DNA of 58,481 nt from Thermoplasmata archaeon (GTDB taxonomy: Archaea > Thermoplasmatota > Thermoplasmata > Lutacidiplasmatales > UBA184). Under the pieces are notes generated by a model. That model made no database searches and was not told the origin of the DNA. It saw nothing but the letters and a program-made list of their open reading frames with translations. The DNA lies in the NCBI GenBank assembly GCA_028864975.1, contig JAGWLG010000022.1, positions 1-58,481 on the forward strand. The letters run 5' to 3'. Position 1 is the first letter of the stretch; every line of letters begins with the position of its first letter. Of this stretch, positions 40,628-49,573 are shown piece after piece. Made by a program: the position numbers and the translations under genes.

Positions 40628-41557
40628 CTATCGCAGCTTGAGACCGAGCAGCACGGACTCGTCGCCCACCGTACCTTCCAGTCCCTCCAGCATCCCGAGG
40701 AACCGAGTATCGACCGTGGTGGTGATCCTGTCGTATCCAAGCTGCTTCGCTCGGACCGAGGCCGAGTCCAGCACGCCACGGAGGTGTTGGGGGCCCGGGA
40801 CCCATGCCTGGAGGACGGCCGTCGCCTCTCGGCGCATGAACTGCGTCAGACGATAGTACGTCCCCTCGCTCGGCCACCAACCTTCCTCGTGCCGGAGGAA
40901 GGTGGGGTCCCCCAGGTGCTTCCAGCCCTTGAGCCAGGTCGCGAAGCTGCTCTGGAACCTTCCCAGGAGCAGCGGACGATGTTCGAGCGGCGCGAAGGAC
41001 GTGAGGTGGGTGAGTTGGCTCTCGACCTGCCCTGCCCCGAGCCTCTCCCCGAGCGGAAGCTCGAAGTCCTTCTCCCTCGCGACCACCTCGCGGAGGTCGC
41101 ACTTCACGTAGAACTCCACCGCAGTCCGCTCGGGGGTGACCGTGAGCGACTCGCATCCCTGAGCGACCGCTCGCTGCCGGACCTCCTCGACCAGGCGGCG
41201 TCCGACCCCCTTTCGTTGCTCGTCCTTCCTGACCTCAAGCATGTCGATATGCGCGGTCCGGCCCATGTCGGGGTCCGGGCCGACGTAGACCTCGATCTCT
41301 CCCAGGAGCCTCCCATCCTCCTCGGCGACGAACGTCCACTGACCCGCGGCGAGTAGCGCCTCGAGGTGCGCTCGGAGGGCGGACGGCACCATCCAGGCCC
41401 CTCCGTAGGAAAGACGCTCCCGGTCCGTCAGGTCCTCGTACCGTGAGGGGACCAGGCTCCCATCGGGTCGGACCTGGCGCCACTCGACCACCTCGAGCCG
41501 GTGGATCTCCGAGATCGCCTCGGCATCCTCCGGCGTGGCGGGACGGATCGAGACCAT
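40628..41557 (-). CDS. GNAT-family N-acetyltransferase, possibly two-domain
   Basis: The 309-aa protein starts VSIRPATPEDAEAISEIHRLE and has the acetyl-CoA-binding stretch AHIDMLEVRKDEQRKGVGRRLVEEVRQRAVAQG, where QRKGVG is the P-loop-like signature, and the usual closing EFYVKCDLREVV. The remaining half (about 170-309) has a second region with SVRAKQLGYDRITTTVDTRFLGMLEGLEG, which looks like a diverged GNAT module. That would make it a tandem GNAT, larger than single-domain forms. Substrate unknown. It is followed by the MFS-type gene on the same strand 15 bases upstream, so the two may form an operon. Confidence 0.82.
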   Translation of the reverse strand: MVSIRPATPEDAEAISEIHRLEVVEWRQVRPDGSLVPSRYEDLTDRERLSYGGAWMVPSALRAHLEALLAAGQWTFVAEEDGRLLGEIEVYVGPDPDMGRTAHIDMLEVRKDEQRKGVGRRLVEEVRQRAVAQGCESLTVTPERTAVEFYVKCDLREVVAREKDFELPLGERLGAGQVESQLTHLTSFAPLEHRPLLLGRFQSSFATWLKGWKHLGDPTFLRHEEGWWPSEGTYYRLTQFMRREATAVLQAWVPGPQHLRGVLDSASVRAKQLGYDRITTTVDTRFLGMLEGLEGTVGDESVLLGLKLR

Positions 41558-41572
41558 GCGGGCTCCCCCTTC

Positions 41573-42826
41573 CTACGCGGTCCCAGGGTCCAAGGCGACG
41601 GAGTGTTTCCGAGGGTCCGCGTTCGGGACGAGCATGAGGAGCCCGAGAGGAACGATGATGAAGATCGTCAGAGCGACCCAGAGCATCGAGTAGCCATACG
41701 TGGCGATGACCCACCCCGCCACGGCCGCCACCGTGGCCCCCCCCGCGAGCTGGATACCGTTCAGGAGTCCGATGGCCAGCGGCGTGTCCTCCTGGCTGAG
41801 CCCTGGCAGATAGGGTGGGATGACGTACATCATCGCGTAGACCATGCCGAAGGCGAAGGCGAACGTGGCCGCGATCGCGGCCACCCCTACGATCGGCGAG
41901 TAGGGGATCAGGAGGAGCAGGAGCGCGGGGAGCGCGGTGAAGACGACCATCTGCGTCCTGCGGTTCGTGAACCGCTCGGTGAGGCGACCCCCGACCGGGC
42001 CTCCGAAGAGGCTCGGAAAGACGAAGAGCGAGGCCACGGCTCCCGCTAGGGCGGGGGCCCAGAGCAGCGGGGGCCGCTGCGCATAGGCGACGAAGAACTG
42101 ACCGGTCGAGAGGGAGGCCCCCTCGAGCCCCACGAAGGCGAACCCGATGCCCCAGACCGCCTTAGAGCGAAGGGCGGCCATCGGGGCCGCTGAGGCCGAG
42201 GGGGGTCTGGCCGACGGAGCTCCGGTGTCGCGGGGGACCCAGCGAAGACCCAGGAGGAAGAGCACGAGCATCAGCGCGCCCCCCAGGGCGAGGGACACTT
42301 GCCAGCCATACCGTGGGATGAGCAGCGCCGGCAGGAAGGTACCGAGCCCAGCTCCCGCGGCGAACGCGGAAGAGAAGATGCCGACGGGGACGCCGCGTTC
42401 CCCTGGCGGATAGAGGGAAGCCACGAGCGCGATGGTGGGAGAGAAGAAGATGCCCGCGCCGGCCCCGGCCAGGAAACGCAGGACGAGAAGGGCCGGGAAC
42501 GTCGGAGCGGCCGCTCCGACCAGCGCCGCCCCCCCTAAGAGCAGGGCCCCCAAGAGCCCGATGCTTTTCGTCCCGTGCCGACGCGCAAGAAGCCCCGCCG
42601 GGACCTGCATCACCGCGGCCCCCGCGAAGAACGCCGCGAGAGGGAGCCCTAGCGCTGAGACCGGGATTCCCGGATAGGTCGCCAGCACCCCGTGCGGACC
42701 GGGAGCCAACGCCGGACCGATATCGAACCAGTTGTAGGCGTAGACCACACGAAGGGCGACGAGGACCGCCATGGCCCGCGCGACCGCGCCGGGCGGAAGC
42801 CGCGAGGGAGCTCCCGCGGTCGTCAT
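41573..42826 (-). CDS. Major facilitator superfamily transporter
   Basis: The 417-aa protein has about twelve hydrophobic segments and the MFS signature AGLLARRHGTKSIGLLGALLLG after TM2, a second copy GGRLTERFTNRRTQMVVFTAL in the middle, and the usual TM4/5 region LRFLAGAGAGIFFSPTIAL. The ATG at 42826 precedes a short hydrophilic stretch and TM1 (AVARAMAVLVALRVVYAYNWFDIG); the frame is open to 42937 without support. Substrate cannot be predicted. It shares strand and spacing with the GNAT gene, so it could export or import that enzyme's substrate. Confidence 0.85.
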   Translation of the reverse strand: MTTAGAPSRLPPGAVARAMAVLVALRVVYAYNWFDIGPALAPGPHGVLATYPGIPVSALGLPLAAFFAGAAVMQVPAGLLARRHGTKSIGLLGALLLGGAALVGAAAPTFPALLVLRFLAGAGAGIFFSPTIALVASLYPPGERGVPVGIFSSAFAAGAGLGTFLPALLIPRYGWQVSLALGGALMLVLFLLGLRWVPRDTGAPSARPPSASAAPMAALRSKAVWGIGFAFVGLEGASLSTGQFFVAYAQRPPLLWAPALAGAVASLFVFPSLFGGPVGGRLTERFTNRRTQMVVFTALPALLLLLIPYSPIVGVAAIAATFAFAFGMVYAMMYVIPPYLPGLSQEDTPLAIGLLNGIQLAGGATVAAVAGWVIATYGYSMLWVALTIFIIVPLGLLMLVPNADPRKHSVALDPGTA

Positions 42827-42899
42827 CGCGTTCGCAGCACGAGGGGAGCGCACAAGAACCTGGTGTCCATCGTCCGGGCAGGAGCTCCCCCCCACGACC

Positions 42900-43076
42900 A
42901 TGACCCATCTGCTCGAAGGGACGGCGGACCCGGCCAAGACGAAGCGCCTCCAGAAGCTCGGGCTCGATGTCTCCTGCTACGTCTGCGGTGAGAAGCCGCC
43001 TCAGGTCTTTGTCAATCGAGCCTTGGACGGACGGGTCTTCTTCGCCTGCGAGCGCTGCCGGGACAAGGTGGTCTGA
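42900..43076 (+). CDS. Small zinc-ribbon-like protein, 58 aa
   Basis: This 58-aa frame has two CxxC pairs, CYVCGEKPPQ and CERCRDKVV at the very C-terminus, separated by about 19 residues, the spacing of a single zinc ribbon. The N-terminal segment THLLEGTADPAKTKRLQKLG is polar and helical. It resembles archaeal small zinc-ribbon proteins that are often missed in annotation; no specific family is certain. ATG 42900 is used, though the frame is open to 42771. It stands between the divergent MFS gene and the HAD phosphatase, 64 bases upstream of the latter on the same strand. Confidence 0.7.
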   Translation: MTHLLEGTADPAKTKRLQKLGLDVSCYVCGEKPPQVFVNRALDGRVFFACERCRDKVV

Positions 43077-43140
43077 CCACCGGGCCCCTGGAACTGCTCC
43101 GCAATCGATTTCCTTGTACGGCGCGCATCCTGTCCCCCTC

Positions 43141-43947
43141 ATGCCCGCACCGGGTCCCCGCAGGAAGTCCGCGACCCCGGCGCCTAAGTTCCAGGTCCTC
43201 CTCGACTTCGACGGAACCCTGGTCGAGCCGAACGTCGCGATCGAGCTGGTCGGCGAGTTCGCGCCTGACGGGCCCCGGATCGCCCACGAGGTCGACCTGG
43301 AGCTGCACGCCGGGAAGATCACCCTGCGGGAGGCGTGGGCCCGCGAGGTCGAGATCCTCCCCATGGACCGCATCTCCGAGATGAGGGAGTACACCGTCCG
43401 GAACGTTCCCCTTCGGAAGGGGGCTCACGAGCTGCTCGACCTTCTCCAGGAGCATGGCATCCCGTTCGCCATCGTCTCGGGAGGGCTCGACTTCTACATC
43501 CGCCCCGTCCTGGACCGAGAAGGGGTGCGTGCCCCCATCTTCTGCGATACCGTTGTCGCGGACGAGGAAGGGGAGACTCCCCACCTGGCGCACCCCTACG
43601 GCCACCCCACCTGTCGGCTCTGCGGGATCTGCAAGGCGCGGGTGGTCCGGGACCACGCGAAGGACCAGGTCCCGGTGGTCTTCGTCGGCGACGGGAGCAC
43701 CGACCGGTTCGCGGCGGAGGTCGCCGATGTGGTCTTCGCGCGGCACCGACTCCTGACCTACTGCCGAGAGCGCGGCATCCCTCACCTTCCGTTCGAGGAC
43801 CTTCACCCCGTGCGGGAGACCATGGCACGATGGATCGGAGGGGAGGAGGTCATTCCCCGGCGCGGTGCTCTCGGGGTCCGGGCCTCGAAGTGCCCGATCT
43901 CACAAGAATTGTCAGAAAGATCGGAAGAGGTTCGGGGAAGAGGTTAG
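43141..43947 (+). CDS. HAD-superfamily phosphatase, MtnX-like
   Basis: The 268-aa HAD enzyme has motif I FQVLLDFDGTLV (nucleophile Asp plus Asp two on), motif II VSGG (IPFAIVSGGLDFYI), motif III lysine near KARVVRDH and motif IV VVFVGDGSTDRFAAEVADVVFAR. The cap region includes EMREYTVRNVPLRKGAHELLDLLQ. CRLCGICKARV gives three Cys in a row of motifs, which is distinctive of MtnX-like (2-hydroxy-3-keto-5-methylthiopentenyl-1-phosphate phosphatase) relatives but does not decide the substrate. The C-terminus, 25 residues longer than usual, is disordered. The next gene converges and a hairpin lies between the stops. Confidence 0.82.
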   Translation: MPAPGPRRKSATPAPKFQVLLDFDGTLVEPNVAIELVGEFAPDGPRIAHEVDLELHAGKITLREAWAREVEILPMDRISEMREYTVRNVPLRKGAHELLDLLQEHGIPFAIVSGGLDFYIRPVLDREGVRAPIFCDTVVADEEGETPHLAHPYGHPTCRLCGICKARVVRDHAKDQVPVVFVGDGSTDRFAAEVADVVFARHRLLTYCRERGIPHLPFEDLHPVRETMARWIGGEEVIPRRGALGVRASKCPISQELSERSEEVRGRG

Positions 43948-43969
43948 GGGGGGCCCCGAGGGGCCCCCC
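43948..43969. terminator. GC hairpin between convergent genes
   Basis: ggggggcccc (43948-43957) and ggggcccccc (43960-43969) can pair, with the innermost bases forming the loop in practice. It sits between the stops at 43947 (plus) and 43983 (minus), a natural position for a shared transcription-end structure. Confidence 0.55.
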
Positions 43970-43982
43970 TGCTTTGGCCGGC

Positions 43983-45602
43983 CTAGCGGTACGCGGGCGG
44001 GGGCGCCTGCTGGGGGGCACCGGGCGCCTGCTGCTGGGGAGGCCACGCACCGTACGCGGGCTGGGGCTGCGCGGGGGCCGGAGCTGCCGCCGGGGGCGCG
44101 CGGCGCCGGCGCATGACCATCACGGCGGCCACCGCGACCACCACAACCACGGCCACGACGATCACGACCATGAACAGCCAGGGCGTCCCGCTGGAGGCGC
44201 TGGGGGGCGACATCAGGTTGTTCGCGTCGCTCTGCGCCTGGCTCGGGGCGACGGGTCCGCTCGAGCCACCAGGGGCCATGCCACCCGTGTAGGTGGAGGT
44301 CGCGCCCAGGGTGTTGCTGCTCGAGAACCCCACGTTGTGCCCGCTCGAGGAGTAGTCCAGGCCGCCCGACGGGGTCATCGTGAGGGCGGGGCTCAGGACC
44401 GCTGCGTGGAGCCCTCCCAAGACCGGGGTGGCGGGGGCGGGGGTGGACAGCCCGAAGAGCGTGGTCCCACCGGGGGTCAGGAAGACCCCGTCGCTCATCC
44501 CAAGGGGACCCAGGATCGAGAGCGTGATCACCTGGAAGGTGCACGGGCAGCCCGGTCCGTTGTTCACGACCACGGGGCCGTAGTCCGCCCCGTTCTCGGT
44601 CAGCGAACCGCTTCCCGCTCCGGAAGCCGCATAGCTCTTGGTGATGTTGTTCACCGCGTAGGGAGGACACGGGTTAGGGTACGTGCAGGTGGGCGGCGGG
44701 GCACCGCTGCTCGAGCAGACCGTGCTCGAACCGCTCGACGACTGGGCCCACGCGCAGGGGTAGTACATGTGGGCGCCGAAGCCACCCGAGGCGGAGCCCG
44801 TGTAGTTCGCTGCCGCGCTCCACTGCTCGCCAGCGGACATCGCGCCGCCGTAGTTGGGCCCACCCCACAGGTGGTTGGGCACAAGCCCGAGCGCCGGCGT
44901 GAAGGCGGCCTGGAGCCCGAAGGAGGCGTTGACCGAGAAGTAGGCCGAGCCCCCCGAGAACGGTCCCCCGGAGACCGACGCCTGGGCGGTGATGTTCGCC
45001 GCTTGGTTCGTCTCCGCGTTCATGAGCCCGAGCGCCGGCGACCAGGTGTCGTTGTCGCTCGTGCCGCCGTAGAGCCCGGGGCAGCCGCTGCCGGCGCCAC
45101 CATACATGTAGAACATGGCGGTGTTGCCCGCGCAGACCTGGGAGCTCGAGGTGAAGTTGGCGTTCGCGTACGCGCCGTACCAAGCTGACGCCGTCGCGTT
45201 GCCGTTGATCGTGGTGCCCACCGGGAAGCTGCCGCAGTTGGCGTTGCAGGTCACGCTGACGGAGCCGCCCGCGTAGGCGCGAAGGACCTTCTCGACGGAG
45301 ACCGAGTAGGTGCCGCCGTTGTCGACCTCGTTGTAGATGATGACGACCTCGGCCCAGAAGTGAGCGGAGCCCGTTTCGGTGACATTGGGATTGCTGTAGG
45401 CGCCGCACGTCGGCATGGCGCAGGTATAGGCGAAGTCCTGCTCCCAGGCCCAACTCGTATTCCCGGTCACCGCTGGGCGCACGCTGGAAGCGTGGGCGGA
45501 ACCCGCGCTCAGGCCCATCGAGACCAAGAACAGGAACGCGATCGCGGCGACGAGGGTGCTCATCCGGTGTCTCACTATGGGCCTCACGGGTTTTGTCTCC
45601 AA
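43983..45602 (-). CDS. Secreted/surface protein anchored by a C-terminal membrane segment
   Basis: This 539-aa protein has a signal peptide (RHRMSTLVAAIAFLFLVSMGLSAGSAHAS), about 420 extracytoplasmic residues rich in Gly, Ser, Asn, Ala, Thr and Tyr with Cys pairs (FAYTCAMPTCGAYSN, CNANCGS, CTYPNPCPP), then a strong membrane segment (PWLFMVVIVVAVVVVVAVAAVMVM) and a basic, Pro/Gln/Ala-rich cytoplasmic tail. This is a typical archaeal anchored surface-protein layout. N-glycosylation-type sites (NTS, NFT, NGT) are frequent. It could be an S-layer-associated or adhesin-like protein, but no family is recognised. The texture resembles the secreted protein at 5773, though the sequences differ. Confidence 0.75.
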   Translation of the reverse strand: METKPVRPIVRHRMSTLVAAIAFLFLVSMGLSAGSAHASSVRPAVTGNTSWAWEQDFAYTCAMPTCGAYSNPNVTETGSAHFWAEVVIIYNEVDNGGTYSVSVEKVLRAYAGGSVSVTCNANCGSFPVGTTINGNATASAWYGAYANANFTSSSQVCAGNTAMFYMYGGAGSGCPGLYGGTSDNDTWSPALGLMNAETNQAANITAQASVSGGPFSGGSAYFSVNASFGLQAAFTPALGLVPNHLWGGPNYGGAMSAGEQWSAAANYTGSASGGFGAHMYYPCAWAQSSSGSSTVCSSSGAPPPTCTYPNPCPPYAVNNITKSYAASGAGSGSLTENGADYGPVVVNNGPGCPCTFQVITLSILGPLGMSDGVFLTPGGTTLFGLSTPAPATPVLGGLHAAVLSPALTMTPSGGLDYSSSGHNVGFSSSNTLGATSTYTGGMAPGGSSGPVAPSQAQSDANNLMSPPSASSGTPWLFMVVIVVAVVVVVAVAAVMVMRRRRAPPAAAPAPAQPQPAYGAWPPQQQAPGAPQQAPPPAYR

Positions 45603-45776
45603 CGGGCAGCCAGCGCCGCCCGCTTCCCAAAGTATGCCGTCGGACGGTAGATGAACGTTTGCACATCGCGGGCGAACCTTTGGCCACGAAAATCCAGGGT
45701 CCGGGGCGTGCTAGGTCGTGTCACTCTTCGGCTCCTCTATCTTCTGAAAGGGGTCTCCGATGTCCTGCAGGGGGGC

Positions 45777-47627
45777 ATGGCCGACCGGGGGGGTGAAGGG
45801 CCCAACGGGGTGCCCTCCCAGCTCCGTTTGCGCTGGTCTCTCCCTGAGAACGCGGGACTCCTCCTCCTGGCCTCGTTCGTTCTTCTCGGCGTGTTCCTGG
45901 GCTTGGAACCGCTTCTCTCCTTCTCCTCCTGGGGGTCCGATAGCGGAGAGTACGCGTTCCTGACCAGCGCCCTCCTCTCCCACGGTCGCTTCCTTCTCGG
46001 GGGGTTCACGGGCTGGGGGTTCGGGTATCCCTACTTCCCCGGGATGTTCGAGGTCGGCGCGGGCGTCGCGGGCGCGACGGGTTCCGACCCGCTGCTCTCG
46101 CTTGAGGTCGCCGTCCCGGCGCTCGCGGCCCTCTCGGTGGTCCCGGTCTACCTGCTCTTCCGCCGGCTCTACCCGTCGGAACCTGTCGCGCTGCTCGGGG
46201 CGGGGCTCGTGGCGGTCGCCTTCCCCCGGGTTTTCGTCCTCTCCCACGCGGCCCCAGCCTCCCTGGGCGACCTTCTCGTGGTGGGGGGCCTCTGGACCCT
46301 CCTGGAGCAGCGGCGCGACCCTCGATGGTGGGCACTGCTCCTCCCCACGAGCCTGGCGCTGGTCCTGACCCACCACCTCTCCTCCTACTTCTTCCTCCTA
46401 TCTGCCCTGGGGATCGTCGTCGGGCTCGAGCTCTACGCGCCGGGGCGATTGTCCCGGAGGTTTCCCGCCCGCGAGATGCTCTTCCTGGGTGGGTTCACGG
46501 GGGTCCTCTTCGCCTACTGGTTCGTGTACGCCCCTCCCTTCGCGCAGATCGTCGCCGAAGGACTGCCAGGGGCCCCCCTGTGGACCGCACCGGCCCTTGC
46601 CTGGCTCGGGATCGGCGTGTGCGCCCTCCTCATCCTCGTGCGGCGCAAGGGCCTCCTCCTCCGCCCTGGCCCGCTCTGGAAGGCCCACTGGCCCGGCCGC
46701 GCCCACACGGTCCGCGACGCGCTGCTCCTGGGGGGCCTGATGCTCGCGGGACTCTCCTACCTCTTGGTCCGGCCCCTCCCGGGGACGTCGGACGTGGTGC
46801 CGTGGACCGACATCCTCTGGTTCGCACCCTTTCTGGTCCTGCTTCCTCTCCTCGCAGGAGGCCGGGGCCTCGGGAGTCTCACACGATACGGCTCCGTACC
46901 GGTCGCCTGGTTCGGGGCGGTCGCGCTCTCGGCCACCTTCGCCCTGAGCACGGCGAACGAGGCGATCCCTCCCGACCGGCACGTGGAGTTCCTCGCCCTC
47001 CCCTTGCTCCTGTTGGTGGCCATGGTGCTCGGACGCGTCCTCTCGGGCTTGGCGACGGTCGATGCTCCACGGCGCGCGGGGCTCGCCTTCGCCATCGGAG
47101 GGGTCGTGCTGCTGGTAGCCTCAAATGCGGCCATCGTCTACCCTCCTCCCTCCCTACTAGAGGGGTTCCAAGAGGGGCTCTCTCCCTCGGATGTGGGCAT
47201 GGTGAGCTGGACCGTGGCCGAGCTTCCGAGCGAGGCGACGCTCGCTTCCGACCATCGGATCTCGGACCTCTACTTCGGAGGCTCGGGCCGACCGGCTACG
47301 TGGGGGTCGGCGACCTGCCTCTTCGTGGGGAACAACAGCACCTGCGCGCTGGAGGAGCTTCGCGGGCTCATCTATCCACTCGGCCCCGACAAGGACCCGC
47401 TCCGTCCGATCGATGCGGTGGCTGTCGACCCCACCATGCGCCACCAGGGTGTGGCGCTCGACCCGAACGCTCCCGCGCTGCCGATGTCCTCCTGTGCGAT
47501 GGGATGGCTCCAGGGGAGTGGTCTCGTCGAGCTCTACGATTCCGGCGGCGACTCGGTCTGGTGGGTGGAACTGAGCGCTCTCCCCGGACCCCCCATCGGG
47601 GGTCCGTGTGCTGGAACCTCCACCTAG
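45777..47627 (+). CDS. Polytopic membrane protein, GT-C glycosyltransferase-like
   Basis: This 616-aa protein has about a dozen membrane segments after the N-terminus, first LLLLASFVLLGVFLGLEPLLSF, then FSSWGSDSGEYAFLTSALLSHG. The acidic S-D-S-G-E-Y loop after TM1 is the hallmark position of GT-C enzymes (oligosaccharyltransferases, dolichol-phosphate-dependent transferases). The last 130 residues are outside the membrane (LEGFQEGLSPSDVGMVSWTVAELPSEATLASDHRISDLYFGG), again consistent with GT-C or archaeal oligosaccharyltransferase-like proteins. ATG 45777 starts right before the first helix; the frame is open to 45651. It converges with the deoxyhypusine synthase gene and overlaps its end by four bases. 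A role in surface-protein glycosylation fits its neighbour, the Asn-rich surface protein (inference). Confidence 0.7.
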   Translation: MADRGGEGPNGVPSQLRLRWSLPENAGLLLLASFVLLGVFLGLEPLLSFSSWGSDSGEYAFLTSALLSHGRFLLGGFTGWGFGYPYFPGMFEVGAGVAGATGSDPLLSLEVAVPALAALSVVPVYLLFRRLYPSEPVALLGAGLVAVAFPRVFVLSHAAPASLGDLLVVGGLWTLLEQRRDPRWWALLLPTSLALVLTHHLSSYFFLLSALGIVVGLELYAPGRLSRRFPAREMLFLGGFTGVLFAYWFVYAPPFAQIVAEGLPGAPLWTAPALAWLGIGVCALLILVRRKGLLLRPGPLWKAHWPGRAHTVRDALLLGGLMLAGLSYLLVRPLPGTSDVVPWTDILWFAPFLVLLPLLAGGRGLGSLTRYGSVPVAWFGAVALSATFALSTANEAIPPDRHVEFLALPLLLLVAMVLGRVLSGLATVDAPRRAGLAFAIGGVVLLVASNAAIVYPPPSLLEGFQEGLSPSDVGMVSWTVAELPSEATLASDHRISDLYFGGSGRPATWGSATCLFVGNNSTCALEELRGLIYPLGPDKDPLRPIDAVAVDPTMRHQGVALDPNAPALPMSSCAMGWLQGSGLVELYDSGGDSVWWVELSALPGPPIGGPCAGTST

Positions 47628-48589
47628 CCTCGGGTCCGCACAGGAGGACGGCTCTCCAACAACCCTCCGACCAAGAGGGGGAGCAGGACGGTCACGTCCC
47701 CTTCGACGGTCACTTGCCGGGCGTTCGGCTTGACCTTGCCCCAGCTCACGGCCTCGCGGAGGCGAGCCCCCGAGAGCGAGCCGTCCCACTCGGCCGCCGT
47801 GGTGATGTAGACCGCGCTGTCCAGGCCGCCTCGGAACTGGTTCCACCAGATCACGTGGTGTTTCGAGATCCCTCCCCCGAGGATCAGGGCATGGCTTCGC
47901 TTCGCCTCGAAGACCAGGTCGGAGAGCTCCTGCTCATCCCGGAACAGGTCGAAGGCGAGCTCCCGGTGGTCCTGCCAGAACATCCAGAGCTGGCTCCCCA
48001 CGGACCCATCGGTCGGACCCGGCACGTACACTGGGACCTTCGCCTCGTAGGCGGCGCGGCAGATCGACCCCGCCCCCCGGCGAGAGCCGAGCGACTCCCC
48101 GATCGCCCAGACGAGCTCCCGGGTGGAGACCTTGCGGTGGCCCTCCCTCCAGAGCTTCTCGAGGATCGGACGCATCTTCCGTTCGAGGATCCCTCCGTAG
48201 TTGTCCTGGGGGATGACGACGTTCCCGAGACGGTAGACATGGCGGCGGGCGAGCGCCCGGTCGTCCAGAAGCCAGTCCCCCTCGTAGTACGGCCTCCAGG
48301 CGCGCGCCAGGTCATGGTCGAGCGTCCCGCAGGTCGTGATGACCACGTCGACGAACCTCCTCCGGATGAGCTCGGCGAGGACGCCACGGGTCCCCGTGGC
48401 CACGATGTCCGCAGGGAAGGAGAGGAACGTGGTCCCGTCGCGGTCGCGCACCATCCCGTCCAGGATCTGGGAGGCCTGGGCGAGCCCCTTCGCGGAGAAC
48501 CCGCCCGCGAGGTCGAACGAACGCAGGAGCTTCCCGGGCGAGGCGAGGTCCCGAGCTGCGAGGTCGCGGACGGGGCGCCGCTTCGGCAT
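47624..48589 (-). CDS. dys: Deoxyhypusine synthase
   Basis: The 321-aa enzyme makes deoxyhypusine on aIF5A by transferring the aminobutyl group of spermidine, using NAD. Recognisable stretches are FLSFPADIVATGTRGVLAELIRRRFVDVVITTCGTLDHDLAR, LGNVVIPQDNYGGILERK, the PVYVPGPTDGSVGSQLW run, LILGGGISKHHVIWWNQFRGGLDSAVYITTA and EAVSWGKVKPNARQV, where the Lys of SWGKV is the catalytic lysine. Length and order match the family. ATG at 48589; a TATA-like ttatg on the minus strand (48613-48620 on plus) lies about 29 bases upstream, consistent with a leaderless message. Its stop overlaps that of the convergent GT-C gene by 4 bases. Confidence 0.93.
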   Translation of the reverse strand: MPKRRPVRDLAARDLASPGKLLRSFDLAGGFSAKGLAQASQILDGMVRDRDGTTFLSFPADIVATGTRGVLAELIRRRFVDVVITTCGTLDHDLARAWRPYYEGDWLLDDRALARRHVYRLGNVVIPQDNYGGILERKMRPILEKLWREGHRKVSTRELVWAIGESLGSRRGAGSICRAAYEAKVPVYVPGPTDGSVGSQLWMFWQDHRELAFDLFRDEQELSDLVFEAKRSHALILGGGISKHHVIWWNQFRGGLDSAVYITTAAEWDGSLSGARLREAVSWGKVKPNARQVTVEGDVTVLLPLLVGGLLESRPPVRTRG

Positions 48590-48611
48590 GGACGGCCGAC
48601 GCAGGCCCGTT

Positions 48612-48621
48612 CGGACATAAG
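48612..48621 (-). promoter_or_regulatory. TATA-like element of dys
   Basis: Reading the minus strand, cttatgtcc is the only AT-rich run upstream of the ATG at 48589 and is centred about 29 bases from it, the usual distance for an archaeal leaderless promoter. Confidence 0.45.
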
Positions 48622-48679
48622 GGGGTGGGGGTGCCCGTCGCCCCTCCCGGTTAAGACCTCGTAGACCTTCGGGGGGTCG

Positions 48680-49573
48680 ATGGTCCCGGCGGACGCGGCC
48701 CCCACCTCCCCCTCCCGGGACACCGAGAACGCCCTTCGACGAGGACTGGAGGTCCTCCGAGCTTTCCCAGGGCCGCTCCAGGGCGAGAGACCCGTGCCCC
48801 CGAGCGCGGACCCCACGTCCGAGGTCCTGAAGGACGCGGAGGAGACCCTCCGGGCGCTCCGCAGAGAGATCGAAGCCCTCGGGCCCTGGTTCGAGACGTT
48901 CGTCGGCTCCTCGCTCGTCGTCACCATGGCCACCCGGTCCATCGACGAGGCCTTGGAGCCCTTCTCGCTCCATCTGCATCAGCTGCGGGAGCCTCCCTCC
49001 CAGGTCGTTTCCCTGGTCGCGCGACCGGTCCACGTCGCCTCCGAGCGCCTCCAGGCCGTGATCGAACTGCTCCCAGGCCACGTGCGGCTGGCACGCCGGA
49101 TGAGCGCACGGGAGCGGTCCTTCGGGGAGCGGGTCCAGGCGATGCCCCGCAAGCTGCGGCGCAGGTTCTACGTGGGCCTTCTGCTGGGTGTCCTCTTCCT
49201 CCTCTCCGTGGCCGTCGGGGCGGTCATCCTCCTCGTGCCTTCCGTGGGGGGGTCGCTCGGGGTCTCGAGCCTCATCGCGAAGTACGCGCCGACAAGCGCG
49301 GGGGTCATCGTCATGGCCGTCCTCTTCTTCACCGGGGCGCGTCTCATCCTGGGATCCATCTGGCTCACCCGGACGATCTCGATCCTTCCCCAGTACGAGG
49401 AGCGCCGCGTCGACGCGGCGAAGGCGGGGATCGCCCGAAGGGAGACCCAGGTCCTCGGGAAGCTCGCCCCCAAGTCCGAAAGCCCGGACCCTCTCGCCTC
49501 CCCCGGGACCTCGGGGAGCTCCGCCCCCGCTCGAGTTCCACCGGCCTCAGAGCTGCGGGAGCGTGATGCCTAG
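48680..49573 (+). CDS. Hypothetical membrane protein with two transmembrane segments
   Basis: This 297-aa protein has a mostly helical soluble half (about 1-155: ENALRRGLEVLRAFPG, EVLKDAEETLRALRREIEALGP, SIDEALEPFSLHLHQLRE), then two hydrophobic segments (VGLLLGVLFLLSVAVGAVILLVP and SAGVIVMAVLFFTGARLILGSIWL), a charged helix and a disordered Ser/Pro-rich C-terminus. No family recognised. The two-TM hairpin with an amphipathic cytoplasmic part could be a membrane-associated regulatory or scaffold protein. It is divergent from dys and its 3' end overlaps the convergent presenilin homologue by 27 bases. Confidence 0.7.
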   Translation: MVPADAAPTSPSRDTENALRRGLEVLRAFPGPLQGERPVPPSADPTSEVLKDAEETLRALRREIEALGPWFETFVGSSLVVTMATRSIDEALEPFSLHLHQLREPPSQVVSLVARPVHVASERLQAVIELLPGHVRLARRMSARERSFGERVQAMPRKLRRRFYVGLLLGVLFLLSVAVGAVILLVPSVGGSLGVSSLIAKYAPTSAGVIVMAVLFFTGARLILGSIWLTRTISILPQYEERRVDAAKAGIARRETQVLGKLAPKSESPDPLASPGTSGSSAPARVPPASELRERDA